Below the pieces are notes generated by a model. That model made no database searches. It worked only from the letters and a program-made list of their open reading frames with translations, and was not told where the DNA came from. 64,000 nucleotides of DNA from Omphiscola glabra. Taxonomy: Eukaryota > Mollusca > Gastropoda > Lymnaeidae. This document shows, in pieces, positions 42,640 through 54,655 of this stretch; the first letter of the stretch is position 1, and each line of letters begins with the position of its first letter. Location of the stretch: the NCBI GenBank assembly GCA_964017045.1, contig OZ024794.1, forward strand, positions 6,670,329 to 6,734,328, in the 5' to 3' direction. Both the position numbers and the translations under genes were made by a program.

Positions 42640-45600
42640 ACAGATCACTGTCCAAAACAAGACATATCCAGATTTGTATGTGAAGGGGTCCAGACAGAAA
42701 CACTGTCCAACACAAGACATATCCAGATTTGTATGTGAAGGGGTCTAGACAGAACACTGTCCAACACATGACATATCCAGATTTTGATGTGAAAGGGTCC
42801 AGACAGAAACACTGTCCAACACATGACATATCTAGATTTTGATGTGAAAGGGTCCAGACAGAAACACTGTCCAACACATGACATATCCAGATTTTGATGT
42901 GAAAGGGTCCAGACAGAAACACTGTCCAACACATGACATATCCAGATTTTGATGTGAAAGGGTCCAGACAGAAACACTGTCCAACACATGACATATCCAG
43001 ATTTTGATGTGAAAGGGTCCAGACAGAAACACTGTCCAACACATGACATATCCAGATTTTGATGTGAAAGGGTCCAGACAGAAACACTGTCCAACACATG
43101 ACATATCCAGATTTTGATGTGAAAGGGTCCAGACAGAAACACTGTCCAACACATGACATATCCAGATTTTGATGTGAAAGGGTCCAGACAGAAACACTGT
43201 CCAACACATGACATATCCAGATTTTGATGTGAAAGGGTCCAGACAGAAACACTGTCCAACACAGGACATATCCAGATTTTGATGTGAAAGGGTCTAGACA
43301 GAACACTGTCCAACACATGACATATCCAGATTTTGATGTGAAAGGGTCTAGACAGAACACTGTCCAACACAAGACATATCCAGATTTTGATGTGAAAGGG
43401 TCCAGACAGAACACTGTCCAACACAAGACATATCCAGATTTTGATGTGAAAGGGTCCAGACAGAAACACTGTCCAACACATGACATATCCAGATTTTGAT
43501 GTGAAAGGGTCCAGACAGAAACACTGTCCAACACATGACATATCCAGATTTTGATGTGAAAGGGTCCAGACAGAAACACTGTCCAACACATGACATATCC
43601 AGATTTTGATGTGAAAGGGTCCAGACAGAAACACTGTCCAACACATGACATATCCAGATTTTGATGTGAAAGGGTCCAGACAGAAACACTGTCCAACACA
43701 TGACATATCCAGATTTTGATGTGAAAGGGTCCAGACAGAAACACTGTCCAACACATGACATATCCAGATTTTGATGTGAAAGGGTCCAGACAGAAACACT
43801 GTCCAAAACATGGCATATCCAGATTTTGATGTGAAAGGGTCCAGACAGAAACACTGTCCAACACATGACATATCCAGATTTTGATGTGAAAGGGTCCAGA
43901 CAGAAACACTGTCCAACACATGACATATCCAGATTTTGATGTGAAAGGGTCCAGACAGAAACACTGTCCAACACATGACATATCCAGATTTTGATGTGAA
44001 AGGGTCCAGACAGAAACACTGTCCAACACATGACATATCCAGATTTTGATGTGAAAGGGTCCAGACAGAAACACTGTCCAACACATGACATATCCAGATT
44101 TTGATGTGAAAGGGTCCAGACAGAAACACTGTCCAACACATGGCATATCCAGATTTTGATGTGAAAGGGTCCAGACAGAAACACTGTCCAACACATGACA
44201 TATCCAGATTTTGATGTGAAAGGGTCCAGACAGAAACACTGTCCAACACATGACATATCCAGATTTTGATGTGAAAGGGTCCAGACAGAAACACTGTCCA
44301 ACACATGACATATCCAGATTTTGATGTGAAAGGGTCCAGACAGAAACACTGTCCAACACATGACATATCCAGATTTTGATGTGAAAGGGTCCAGACAGAA
44401 ACACTGTCCAACACATGACATATCCAGATTTTGATGTGAAAGGGTCCAGACAGAAACACTGTCCAACACAAGACATATCCAGATTTTTATGTGAAGGGGT
44501 CTAGACAGAACACTGTCCAACACAAGACATATCCAGATTTTGATGTGAAAGGGTCCAGACAGAACACTGTCCAACACAAGACATATCCAGATTTTGATGT
44601 GAAAGGGTCCAGACAGAAACACTGTCCAACACAAGACATATCCAGATTTGTATGTGAAGGGGTCTAGACAGAACACTGTCCAACACATGACATATCCAGA
44701 TTTTGATGTGAAAGGGTCCAGACAGAAACAATGTCCAACACATGACATATCCAGATTTTGATGTGAAAGGGTCCAGACAGAAACACTGTCCAACACATGA
44801 CATATCCAGATTTTGATGTGAAAGGGTCCAGACAGAAACACTGTCCAACACATGACATATCCAGATTTTGATGTGAAAGGGTCCAGACAGAAACACTGTC
44901 CAACACATGACATATCCAGATTTTGATGTGAAAGGGTCCAGACAGAAACACTGTCCAACACATGACATATCCAGATTTTGATGTGAAAGGGTCCAGACAG
45001 AAACACTGTCCAACACATGACATATCCAGATTTTGATGTGAAAGGGTCCAGACAGAAACACTGTCCAACACATGACATATCCAGATTTTGATGTGAAAGA
45101 GTCCAGACAGAAACACTGTCCAACACATGACATATCCAGATTTTGATGTGAAAGGGTCCAGACAGAAACACTGTCCAACACATGACATATCCAGATTTTG
45201 ATGTGAAAGGGTCCAGACAGAAACACTGTCCAACACATGACATATCCAGATTTTGATGTGAAAGGGTCCAGACAGAAACACTGTCCAACACATGACATAT
45301 CCAGATTTTGATGTGAAAGGGTCTAGACAGAACACTGTCCAACACATGACATATCCAGATTTTGATGTGAAAGGGTCTAGACAGAACACTGTCCAACACA
45401 AGACATATCCAGATTTTGATGTGAAAGGGTCCAGACAGAACACTGTCCAACACAAGACATATCCAGATTTTGATGTGAAAGGGTCCAGACAGAACACTGT
45501 CCAACACATGACATATCCAGATTTTGATGTGAAAGGGTCTAGACAGAACACTGTCCAACACATGACATATCCAGATTTTGATGTGAAAGGGTCCAGACAG

Positions 45601-47776
45601 AACACTGTCCAACACATGACATATCCAGATTTGATGTGAAAGGGTCCAGACAGAAACACTGTCCAACACATGACATATCCAGATTTTGATGTGAAAGGGT
45701 CCAGACAGAACACTGTCCAACACATGACATATCCAGATTTTGATGTGAAAGGGTCCAGACAGAAACACTGTCCAACACATGACATATCCAGATTTTGATG
45801 TGAAAGGGTCTAGACAGAACACTGTCCAACACATGACATATCCAGATTTTGATGTGAAAGGGTCCAGACAGAAACACTGTCCAACACATGACATATCCAG
45901 ATTTTGATGTGAAAGGGTCCAGACAGAAACACTGTCCAACACATGACATATCCAGATTTTGATGTGAAAGGGTCCAGACAGAAACACTGTCCAACACATG
46001 ACATATCCAGATTTTGATGTGAAAGGGTCCAGACAGAAACACTGTCCAACACATGACATATCCAGATTTTGATGTGAAAGGGTCCAGACAGAAACACTGT
46101 CCAACACATGACATATCCAGATTTTGATGTGAAAGGGTCCAGACAGAAACACTGTCCAACACATGACATATCCAGATTTTGATGTGAAAGGGTCCAGACA
46201 GAAACACTGTCCAACACATGACATATCCAGATTTTGATGTGAAAGAGTCCAGACAGAAACACTGTCCAACACATGACATATCCAGATTTTGATGTGAAAG
46301 GGTCCAGACAGAAACACTGTGCAACACATGACATATCCAGATTTTGATGTGAAAGGGTCCAGACAGAAACACTGTCCAACACATGACATATCCAGATTTT
46401 GATGTGAAAGGGTCCAGACAGAAACACAGTCCAACACATGACATATCCAGATTTTGATGTGAAAGGGTCTAGACAGAACACTGTCCAACACATGACATAT
46501 CCAGATTTTGATGTGAAAGGGTCTAGACAGAACACTGTCCAACACAAGACATATCCAGATTTTGATGTGAAAGGGTCCAGACAGAACACTGTCCAACACA
46601 AGACATATCCAGATTTTGATGTGAAAGGGTCTAGACAGAACACTGTCCAACACATGACATATCCAGATTTTGATGTGAAAGGGTCTAGACAGAACACTGT
46701 CCAACACATGACATATCCAGATTTTGATGTGAAAGGGTCCAGACAGAACACTGTCCAACACATGACATATCCAGATTTGATGTGAAAGGGTCCAGACAGA
46801 AACACTGTCCAACACATGACATATCCAGATTTTGATGTGAAAGGGTCCAGACAGAACACTGTCCAACACATGACATATCCAGATTTTGATGTGAAAGGGT
46901 CCAGACAGAAACACTGTCCAACACATGACATATCCAGATTTTGATGTGAAAGGGTCTAGACAGAACACTGTCCAACACATGACATATCCAGATTTTGATG
47001 TGAAAGGGTCCAGACAGAAACACTGTCCAACACATGACATATCCAGATTTTGATGTGAAAGGGTCCAGACAGAAACACTGTCCAACACATGACATATCCA
47101 GATTTTGATGTGAAAGGGTCCAGACAGAAACACTGTCCAACACATGGCATATCCAGATTTTGATGTGAAAGGGTCCAGACAGAAACACTGTCCAACACAT
47201 GACATATCCAGATTTTGATGTGAAAGGGTCCAGACAGAAACACTGTCCAACACATGACATATCCAGATTTTGATGTGAAAGGGTCCAGACAGAAACACTG
47301 TCCAACACATGACATATCCAGATTTTGATGTGAAAGGGTCCAGACAGAAACACTGTCCAACACATGACATATCCAGATTTTGATGTGAAAGGGTCCAGAC
47401 AGAAACACTGTCCAACACATGACATATCCAGATTTTGATGTGAAAGGGTCCAGACAGAAACACTGTCCAACACAAGACATATCCAGATTTTGATGTGAAG
47501 GGGTCCAGACAGAACACTGTCCAACACAAGACATATCCAGATTTTGATGTGAAAGGGTCCAGACAGAACACTGTCCAACACATGACATATCCAGATTTTG
47601 ATGTGAAGGGGTCCAGACAGAACACTGTCCAACACATGACATATCCAGATTTTGATGTGAAAGGGTCCAGACAGAACACTGTCCAACACAAGACATATCC
47701 AGATTTTGATGTGAAAGGGTCCAGACAGAACACTGTCCAACACATGACATATCCAGATTTTGATGTGAAAGGGTCA
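42640..47776. repeat. 55-bp minisatellite (54-bp variants), about 93 copies, 5.1 kb
   Basis: Unit contains CACTGTCCAACACATGACAT, ATCCAGATTTTGATGTGAAA and GGGTCCAGACAGAA. Units with AGAAACAC are 55 bp and those with AGAACAC are 54 bp. The minus strand lacks stops in all three frames over long stretches, giving overlapping ORFs of up to 1465 codons; these are by-products of the unit. A 1146-bp higher-order block is duplicated (about 44650-45795 and 45796-46941). Confidence 0.98.
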
Positions 47777-47828
47777 AGTTAGAACAATGCTTTAATACGC
47801 AGTCACCAGCACACAGTTTCATTTTTTT

Positions 47829-48010
47829 TGGGGGGGGGGGGGGGGTGGGGGGTGGAGCTGTCGCAACATAATGAACAGGTCATGTCAGAACATAATGAGC
47901 ATGTCATGTCACAGTATAAAGAACATGTCATTTCAGAACATAATGAACAGGCCATGTCACAGTATAAAGAACATGTCATTTCAGAACATAATGAACAGGT
48001 CAAGAACAGG
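47829..48010. repeat. G-run followed by a 48-bp repeat, about 3 copies
   Basis: A run of 15 or more G (47830-47846) precedes a 48-bp unit (GAACATAATGAACAGG, CATGTCACAGTATAAAGAAC, ATGTCATTTCA) with an internal 24-bp sub-period, 47872-48010. Confidence 0.88.
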
Positions 48011-49822
48011 GTCAAGACAACCTAATAAACAGGCCATGTTATCCATAAATATATATTATTTCCTGTTAATCCGGACACGGGTATTACGAAAGGTTAAAGT
48101 ACCCGATCGAAATTACATTCATAGCGACACTGTGCGTGATGGGGCAGGTGTGGGGAAGCGATAAATTAACAAAAAAACTCTTTTACCAAAAAAATGATGA
48201 CGTCATCCCGTGTCTGATGGAGGTTGTTGCCGAGGGAAATAAAAGAAACAGCAGGTCAGCAGGAAGTGCTGTAGAATTTATGATTGGCCTTTATTTCCTC
48301 AGGTGCACGGCCGACATTTGTCCGGTTTCGTCGATTGAAGTAGTTGGCTACAACCGGATGTCGAGGAATCGATTTCAAAGCTGGTCCTGAAATTAGCAGT
48401 GCGATTACCAGTTGTTGAGAAACTTGTAATTGTTAGATTGATTAATGCTGAAAACTGGCAACTATTCCCTCCGACCCCCTCCCCCCCCCCCCGAGCCCCC
48501 ATTTGATACTGTTATGCTATGTATTCTCTGGCCTGAGATTTGGGTTTAAAGGATTTTGCGTTAGATTCAGACAAAAAAATGTATGCAATACAATCCATGT
48601 CTAAACAAGAAAATATCTAAATATATTTTGGGGGGCCGGGGGGGGGGGGGGAGGACGGAGGACTTCAAAAATCTACACATGTTAAATAAACTGAGTTTAT
48701 AAGATAAGATATGATTCTTTTATCGATCCAAACGAACAGGAAATGTTTTTTGATTGCATTGTACATTTTCAGCACATAAATAAAACAATGTGAACACAAG
48801 ATATTTATATTGAGTTATTTCACTAGTAAAAAAATGCAGGGCCGGCCCTGAGTGTATGTTCTTATTATCAGACAATGGAGACTCTCAAATATTGGTAACT
48901 GTAACAGCTCAAATGTAGACATAGTAATATATCTCGGACAATGTATTGTTTTGGGTAATTGAAGATGTACAGGAAGTAGATTAGTCATGTGATGCGAAGA
49001 AAGACAGAAGGGAGATAACAAGAATTATGGAGTATGCACTTCTGGAGGGGCCCTCGCCATGGTCCATGTTTTACATCTTATAACATTTAGTGAAATTACA
49101 AGTGGGAAGGAATAAGACAACGTATTATTCTTTCTCCATTTTATACGAGACTTTATTATTATTGTGAACTACGTCAAGTGATAAATAAATATTATAGTGA
49201 TGTCTAACTTTGTCTGATTCGTGTTATTGAAGATACTAAGTTAATGGAAGATTGAGTACTCAATGAGAGACAGAAGTAAGTCAATACATCCAGCTCGCAA
49301 GTAAAAAGTAACATCACCACGCCAAATAATGATGGTGTTACAGTAACCATGGTGACACGCCAAGCTTATACTGACTATTAGTTTTTGCCCCCCTCCCCCC
49401 TCATTTGTGTTACTTGTTCACGTCACAATTTGCAAATACATCGACGAAAAAAAGTTTTAAAAATTCAGTATGATCTCCTATTGAGGTCATTTCAATTTTT
49501 GTTTCATTCGATCGTTTTAATTAATGTTTGGGGACCATCCCATCAAAATTTGAGATCAAGATATCTCTCCAAAACGAACTGAAGTTGGTTAAAATTGACT
49601 TCACAGAAATCGCCATGGCGATGTAAAAATTGAGCAATACGCAAATATGTGAAACATTTCTATAATATACTGATAGCGCCCAATAGACTTTATAGACCAA
49701 CTGACAAATGAAATGGACATTGGTCAGTCAGACATTTTTAATTATGAATATCTTATTGCAACTTTTTTTTTTGTTCCTTTGGTGAATCATTTTTCTGGCT
49801 GAATATTTTTGTTTTATTAGGG
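48011..49822. other. 1.8 kb of unique sequence with G/C runs, no gene supported
   Basis: An 84-codon ORF at 48136-48390 has no recognisable domain and no clear splice or promoter context. A C-run lies at 48481-48492 and a long G-run at 48630-48652. At 48703-48760 TTTATAAGATAAGATATG with CGATCCAAACGAACAGG may be the tail of a SINE or LINE, but this is weak. Confidence 0.4.
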
Positions 49823-52137
49823 CCATGTTGTTGTATTGGGGTCACGTTGTTGTATTGGGTTCACGTTGTTGTATTGGGGTCACGTTGTTGTATTGGGGTC
49901 ACGTTGTTGTATTGGGTTCACGTTGTTGTATTGGGGTCACGTTGTTGTATTGGGGTCACGTTGTTGTATTGGGGTCACGTTGTTGTATTGGGGTCACGTT
50001 GTTGTATTGGGGTCACGTTGTTGTATTGGGGTCACGTTGTTGTATTGGGGTCACGTTGTTGTATTGGGGTCACGTTGTTGTATTGGGGTCACGTTGTTGT
50101 ATTGGGGTCACGTTGTTGTATTGGGGTCACGTTGTTGTATTGGGGTCACGTTGTTGTATTGGGGTCACGTTGTTGTATTGGGTTCACGTTGTTGTATTGG
50201 GGTCACGTTGTTGTATTGGGGTCACGTTGTTGTATTGGGGTCACGTTGTTGTATTGGGGTCACGTTGTTGTATTGGGGTCACGTTGTTGTATTGGGGTCA
50301 CGTTGTTGTATTGGGGTCACGTTGTTGTATTGGGGTCACGTTGTTGTATTGGGGTCACGTTGTTGTATTGGGGTCACGTTGTTGTATTGGGGTCACGTTG
50401 TTGTATTGGGGTCACGTTGTTGTATTGGGGTCACGTTGTTGTATTGGGGTCACGTTGTTGTATTGGGGTCACGTTGTTGTATTGGGGTCACGTTGTTGTA
50501 TTGGCGTCATGTTGTTGTATTGGGGTCACGTTGTTGTATTGGGGTCACGTTGTTGTTTTGGGGTCACGTTGTTGTATTGGGGGCACGTTGTTGTATTGGG
50601 GTCATGTTGTTGTATTGGGGTCATGTTGTTGTATTGGGGTCACGTTGTTGTATTGGGGTCACGTTGTTGTATTGGGGTCACGTTGTTGTATTGGGGTCAC
50701 GTTGTTGTATTGGGGTCACGTTGTTGTATTGGGGTCACGTTGTTGTATTGGGGTCACGTTGTTGTATTGGGGTCACGTTGTTGTATTGGGGTCACGTTGT
50801 TGTATTGGGGTCACGTTGTTGTATTGGGGTCATGTTGTTGTATTGGCGTCATGTTGTTGTATTGGGGTCAAGTTGTTGTATTGGGGTCACGTTGTTGTTT
50901 TGGGGTCACGTTGTTGTATTGGGGTCACGTTGTTGTATTGGGGTCATGTTGTTGTATTGGGGTCATGTTGTTGTATTGGGGTCATGTTGTTGTATTGGGG
51001 TCATGTTGTTGTATTGGGGTCATGTTGTTGTATTGGGGTCATGTTGTTGTATTGGGGTCATGTTGTTGTATTGGGGTCATGTTGTTGTATTGGGGTCACG
51101 TTGTTGTATTGGGGTCATGTTGTTGTATTGGAGTCACGTTGTTGTATTGGGGTCACGTTGTTGTATTGGGGTCACGTTGTTGTATTGGGGTTACGTTGTT
51201 GTATTGGGGTCACGTTGTTGTATTGGGGTCACGTTGTTGTATTGGGGTCACGTTGTTGTATTGGGGTCACGTTGTTGTATTGGGGTCACGTTGTTGTATT
51301 GGGGTCACATTGTTGTATTGGGGTCACGTTGTTGTATTGGGGTCACGTTGTTGTATTGGGGTCACGTTGTTGTATTGGGGTCACGTTGTTGTATTGGCGT
51401 CATGTTGTTGTATTGGGGTCACGTTGTTGTATTGGGGTCACGTTGTTGTATTGGGGTCACGTTGTTGTATTGGGGTCACGTTGTTGTATTGGGGTCATGT
51501 TGTTGTATTGGGGTCATGTTGTTGTATTGGGGTCATGTTGTTGTATTGGGGTCATGTTGTTGTATTGGGGTCATGTTGTTGTATTGGGGTCATGTTGTTG
51601 TATTGGGGTCACGTTGTTGTATTGGGGTCACGTTGTTGTATTGGGGTCACGTTGTTGTATTGGCGTCATGTTGTTGTATTGGGGTCACGTTGTTGTATTG
51701 GGGTCACGTTGTTGTTTTGGGGTCACGTTGTTGTATTGGGGTCACGTTGTTGTATTGGGATCATGTTGTTGTATTGGGGTCATGTTGTTGTATTGGGGTC
51801 ACGTTGTTGTATTGGGGTCACGTTGTTGTATTGGGGTCACGTTGTTGTATTGGGGTCACGTTGTTGTATTGGGGTCACGTTGTTGTATTGGGGTCACGTT
51901 GTTGTATTGGGGTCACGTTGTTGTATTGGGGTCATGTTGTTGTATTGGGGTCATGTTGTTGTATTGTGGTCATGTTGTTGTATTGGGGTCATGTTGTTGT
52001 ATTGGGGTCACGTTGTTGTATTGGGGTCATGTTGTTGTATTGGGGTCATGTTGTTGTATTGGGGTCATGTTGTTGTATTGGGGTCATGTTGTTGTATTGG
52101 GGTCATGTTGTTGTATTGGGGTCATGTTGTTGTATTA
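49823..52137. repeat. 19-bp minisatellite, about 122 copies, 2.3 kb
   Basis: Unit is TTGTTGTATTGGGGTCACG, with a common CATG variant and rarer GGCGTC and TTTTGGGG variants. All three plus-strand frames are open over its whole length (765-779 codons each), because the unit has no stop in any frame and 19 is not divisible by three. A marked three-unit haplotype recurs at about 50500, 50842 and 51659, offsets that are exact multiples of 19. Not a gene. Confidence 0.98.
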
Positions 52138-52217
52138 TCAGTGATGCTGGAGTAGATCATAAGATTTCCAAATAAATATTCACGTTCTGGTCGTAGAATC
52201 ATTCGCAAAAAACCACT

Positions 52218-52259
52218 ATGGCTTTCCTGTTATGTCGTGTTTTATTGTTGTTATTTTCT
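52218..52259 (+). CDS. Possible signal-peptide exon (14 codons), uncertain
   Basis: ATG at 52218 reads MAFLLCRVLLLLFS and then meets TCT|GTAAGAAC, a strong splice-donor pattern. The short, Leu-rich, hydrophobic start looks like a secretion signal. The exon would end in phase 0, whereas the Ly6-like exon downstream needs a phase 1 partner. Direct joining to that exon therefore gives a stop. Either an intervening small exon exists or this is a chance match. Low confidence. Confidence 0.25.
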
Positions 52260-52858
52260 GTAAGAACAAGACATTTTTAACAACCAGAGGGCTGACAACA
52301 TCGAAATTTAAATAAACTTAATGAACTTTCCCTTATCGGACAGAAGGTTCATATTTACATTCATCTTTTGTGCATGAACCCGACGATCTAACTGGGTGTG
52401 ATTCATGTCACATCATGTGCTCTCAAACAACTGTTTTAGAATGGGTCTTGAAAATTATGTTCAAATACAGCAAGAAGGATTGCCAGTGCCAGTTCTCATG
52501 ATATGTCACGACATGATCGAGATGACACATATATTAAGATGGTTATGCGTTGCAGAGAGTTCTAGGAGTGAAACATACACACTCTAACACAAAACACACA
52601 CACACTATACAGACACACATGCAAACACGTAAACAGCACACGAAAGCTAGCGCCAATGTTCACATTTCTTTACATTACCAATATCTCGGAAATGTTTCTA
52701 ATTAAATTAATTTATTGAATCAAGAGATGCATTCATTGAACACAACCCAGCTTGTTTTTTCTTTATAGAGTCAAAAGGAATATACTCGGCGTAAACCATA
52801 TCTTGTCTTTAAATGAATGTATTACACAAGTGACCAGATGTCATCACCATCTCCCCAG

Positions 52859-52971
52859 ATATCAGCTATGGCCTGAAGTGTTGGCATTGCATCGCGGAGA
52901 ACTGCCACATGGATCCTCATGACCACTCAACAGCTGAGTCACGTGTGTGTTACCAGGGACAAACATGCCAG
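52859..52971 (+). CDS. Likely internal exon of a Ly6/uPAR-type (three-finger) protein
   Basis: The 113-bp exon is bounded by a pyrimidine-rich acceptor (CACCATCTCCCCAG) and the donor CCAG|GTAGGA. After two bases completing a split codon it encodes ISYGLKCWHCIAENCHMDPH, followed by a polar stretch, VCYQGQTCQ, and ends on a codon boundary. The spacing C-x2-C-x4-C..C-x5-C and the LKC-x2-C start resemble the first half of Ly6/uPAR domains, which are small secreted or GPI-anchored proteins stabilised by disulphides. A phase 1 acceptor after a signal-peptide exon is usual for such genes. The second half of the domain should lie on a later exon; I did not find it before 58 kb. Its intron begins with the 32-bp minisatellite. 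Confidence 0.5.
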
Positions 52972-54062
52972 GTAGGACCAATGGCCTTTATAGTACTTCC
53001 TGTCGTGGGTCAAATGCCTTAGAATTCCTTCCTGTGGTAGGTCAAATGCCTTAGAATTCCTTCCTGTGGTAGGTCAAATGCCTTAGAATTCCTTCCTGTG
53101 GTAGGTCAAATGCCTTAGAATTCCTTCCTGTGGTAGGTCAAATGCCTTAGAATTCCTTCCCGTGGTAGGTCAAATGCCTTAGAATTCATTCCTGTGGTAG
53201 ATCAAATGCCTTAGAATTACTTCCTGTCGTAGGTCAAATGCCTTAGAATTACTTCCTGTCGTAGGTCAAATGCCTAAGAATTACTTCCTGTCGTAGGTCA
53301 AATGCCTTAGAATTACTTCCTGTCGTAGATCAAATGCCTTAGAATTACTTCCTGTGGTAGATCAAATGCCTTAGAATTACTTCCTGTCGTAGATCAAATG
53401 CCTTAGAATTACTTCCTGTGGTAGGTCAAATGCCTTAGAATTACTTCCTGTGGTAGATCAAATGCCTTAGAATTACTTCCTGTCGTAGATCAAATGCCTT
53501 AGAATTACTTCCTGTGGTAGATCAAATGCCTTAGAATTACTTCCTGTCGTAGATCAAATGCCTTAGAATTACTTCCTGTGGTAGATCAAATGCCTTAGAA
53601 TTACTTCCTGTCGTAGATCAAATGCCTTAGAATTACTTCCTGTGGTAGATCAAATGCCTTAGAATTACTTCCTGTGGTAGATCAAGTGCCTTAGAATTAC
53701 TTCCTGTCGTAGATCAAATGCCTTAGAATTACTTCCTGTGGTAGATCAAATGCCTTAGAATTACTTCCTGTCGTAGATCAAATGCCTTAGAATTACTTCC
53801 TGTGGTAGATCAAATGCCTTAGAATTACTTCCTGTCGTAGATCAAATGCCTTAGAATTACTTCCTGTCGTAGATCAAATGCCTTAGAATTCCTTCCTGTC
53901 GTAGATCAAATGCCTTAGAATTACTTCCTGTCGTAGATCAAATGCCTTAGAATTACTTCCTGTCGTAGATCAAATGCCTTAGAATTACTTCCTGTCGTAG
54001 ATCAAATGCCTTAGAATTCCTTCCTGTCGTAGATCAAATGCCTTAGAATTACTTCCTGTGGC
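52972..54062. repeat. 32-bp minisatellite, about 34 copies, starting at a splice donor
   Basis: Unit contains GTAGGTCAAATGCCTTAGAA then TTCCTTCCTGTG. The first, most diverged unit (GTAGGACCAATGGCC, CTTCCTGTC) begins exactly at the donor GT of the Ly6-like exon. To the right GTGGTAG and GTCGTAG forms alternate, giving a 64-bp dimer in parts. The last unit runs into TGTGGCTCATTG near 54062. Confidence 0.96.
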
Positions 54063-54501
54063 TCATTGTGCCATAATATATTTTAAATATCTGCTCTTGA
54101 GTTAATAATTCTCAAAAAGCCATACATTTTTTTTAATAAATCAGAAAGACACCTTTCAACAGTTCAGTTGGTTATACAAGTCGTGATCAACACATATAAC
54201 AACTATTGCCCACGTTTAAAATTCTGTTGAAGCCCATGAACTTTTGAATATTATATTTTAGTTTGAAGTTAGTGCAAGTTTCAATTTAATATCAAGTATT
54301 TTTCCCAACAAAGGGGAGGGGGTGGGAGGTACAACCAGAACATAGGTCGACTACTAAATTGACCCTAACAAAATAAAATAATTAAAGTTACAAGTGTCAA
54401 AATTTCACTGAAGCTAGATGAATAGTCATTCTACAAATAAAAGCACAAAAATAACCATTAAAAAGTGCAACATAATAGTTTGCTTATGTTGAATCAACAA
54501 G
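54063..54501. other. AT-rich sequence, no gene seen
   Basis: No ORF, repeat or splice-bounded exon that I can support. Confidence 0.35.
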
Positions 54502-54537
54502 AAAAATCGGATGCTGGAAATTAAAAAAATGTCAGAC

Positions 54538-54575
<38 letters not shown>

Positions 54576-54655
54576 TTGGTCTGACATTTTTTAATTTCCA
54601 GCATCCGAAAAATCGGATGCTGGAAATTAAAATGTCAGACCAAAAATTTTTTTTT
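54502..54655. repeat. Inverted-repeat cluster (fold-back) around a 32-A run
   Basis: A segment of about 40 bp (CGGATGCTGGAAATTAAA, ATGTCAGACCAAAAA) occurs forward at 54508-54545, inverted at 54572-54607, and forward again at 54612-54645. The first pair is separated by an A-run (about 54540-54571). The second pair forms a near-perfect stem closed by a short A loop at about 54608-54612. This could be a fold-back element or a sequencing or assembly artefact. Confidence 0.8.

Noticed and set aside
43348..47745. 1465-codon minus-strand ORF and its overlapping companions
   Set aside because: All three minus frames are open because the 55-bp unit lacks stops; mutually overlapping frames with the same cyclic sequence are a repeat effect.
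48136..48390. 84-codon ORF as a possible small gene
   Set aside because: No recognisable domain, signal peptide, splice site or repeat relation; an ORF of this length is not remarkable in this window.
49825..52175. Three overlapping 765-779-codon plus-strand ORFs
   Set aside because: Every frame of the 19-bp array is open; no frame shows selection against change.
52972..54062. CRISPR-like array (32-bp units, regular spacing)
   Set aside because: Units are directly adjacent with no unique spacers, and the context is eukaryotic. The same holds for the other arrays.
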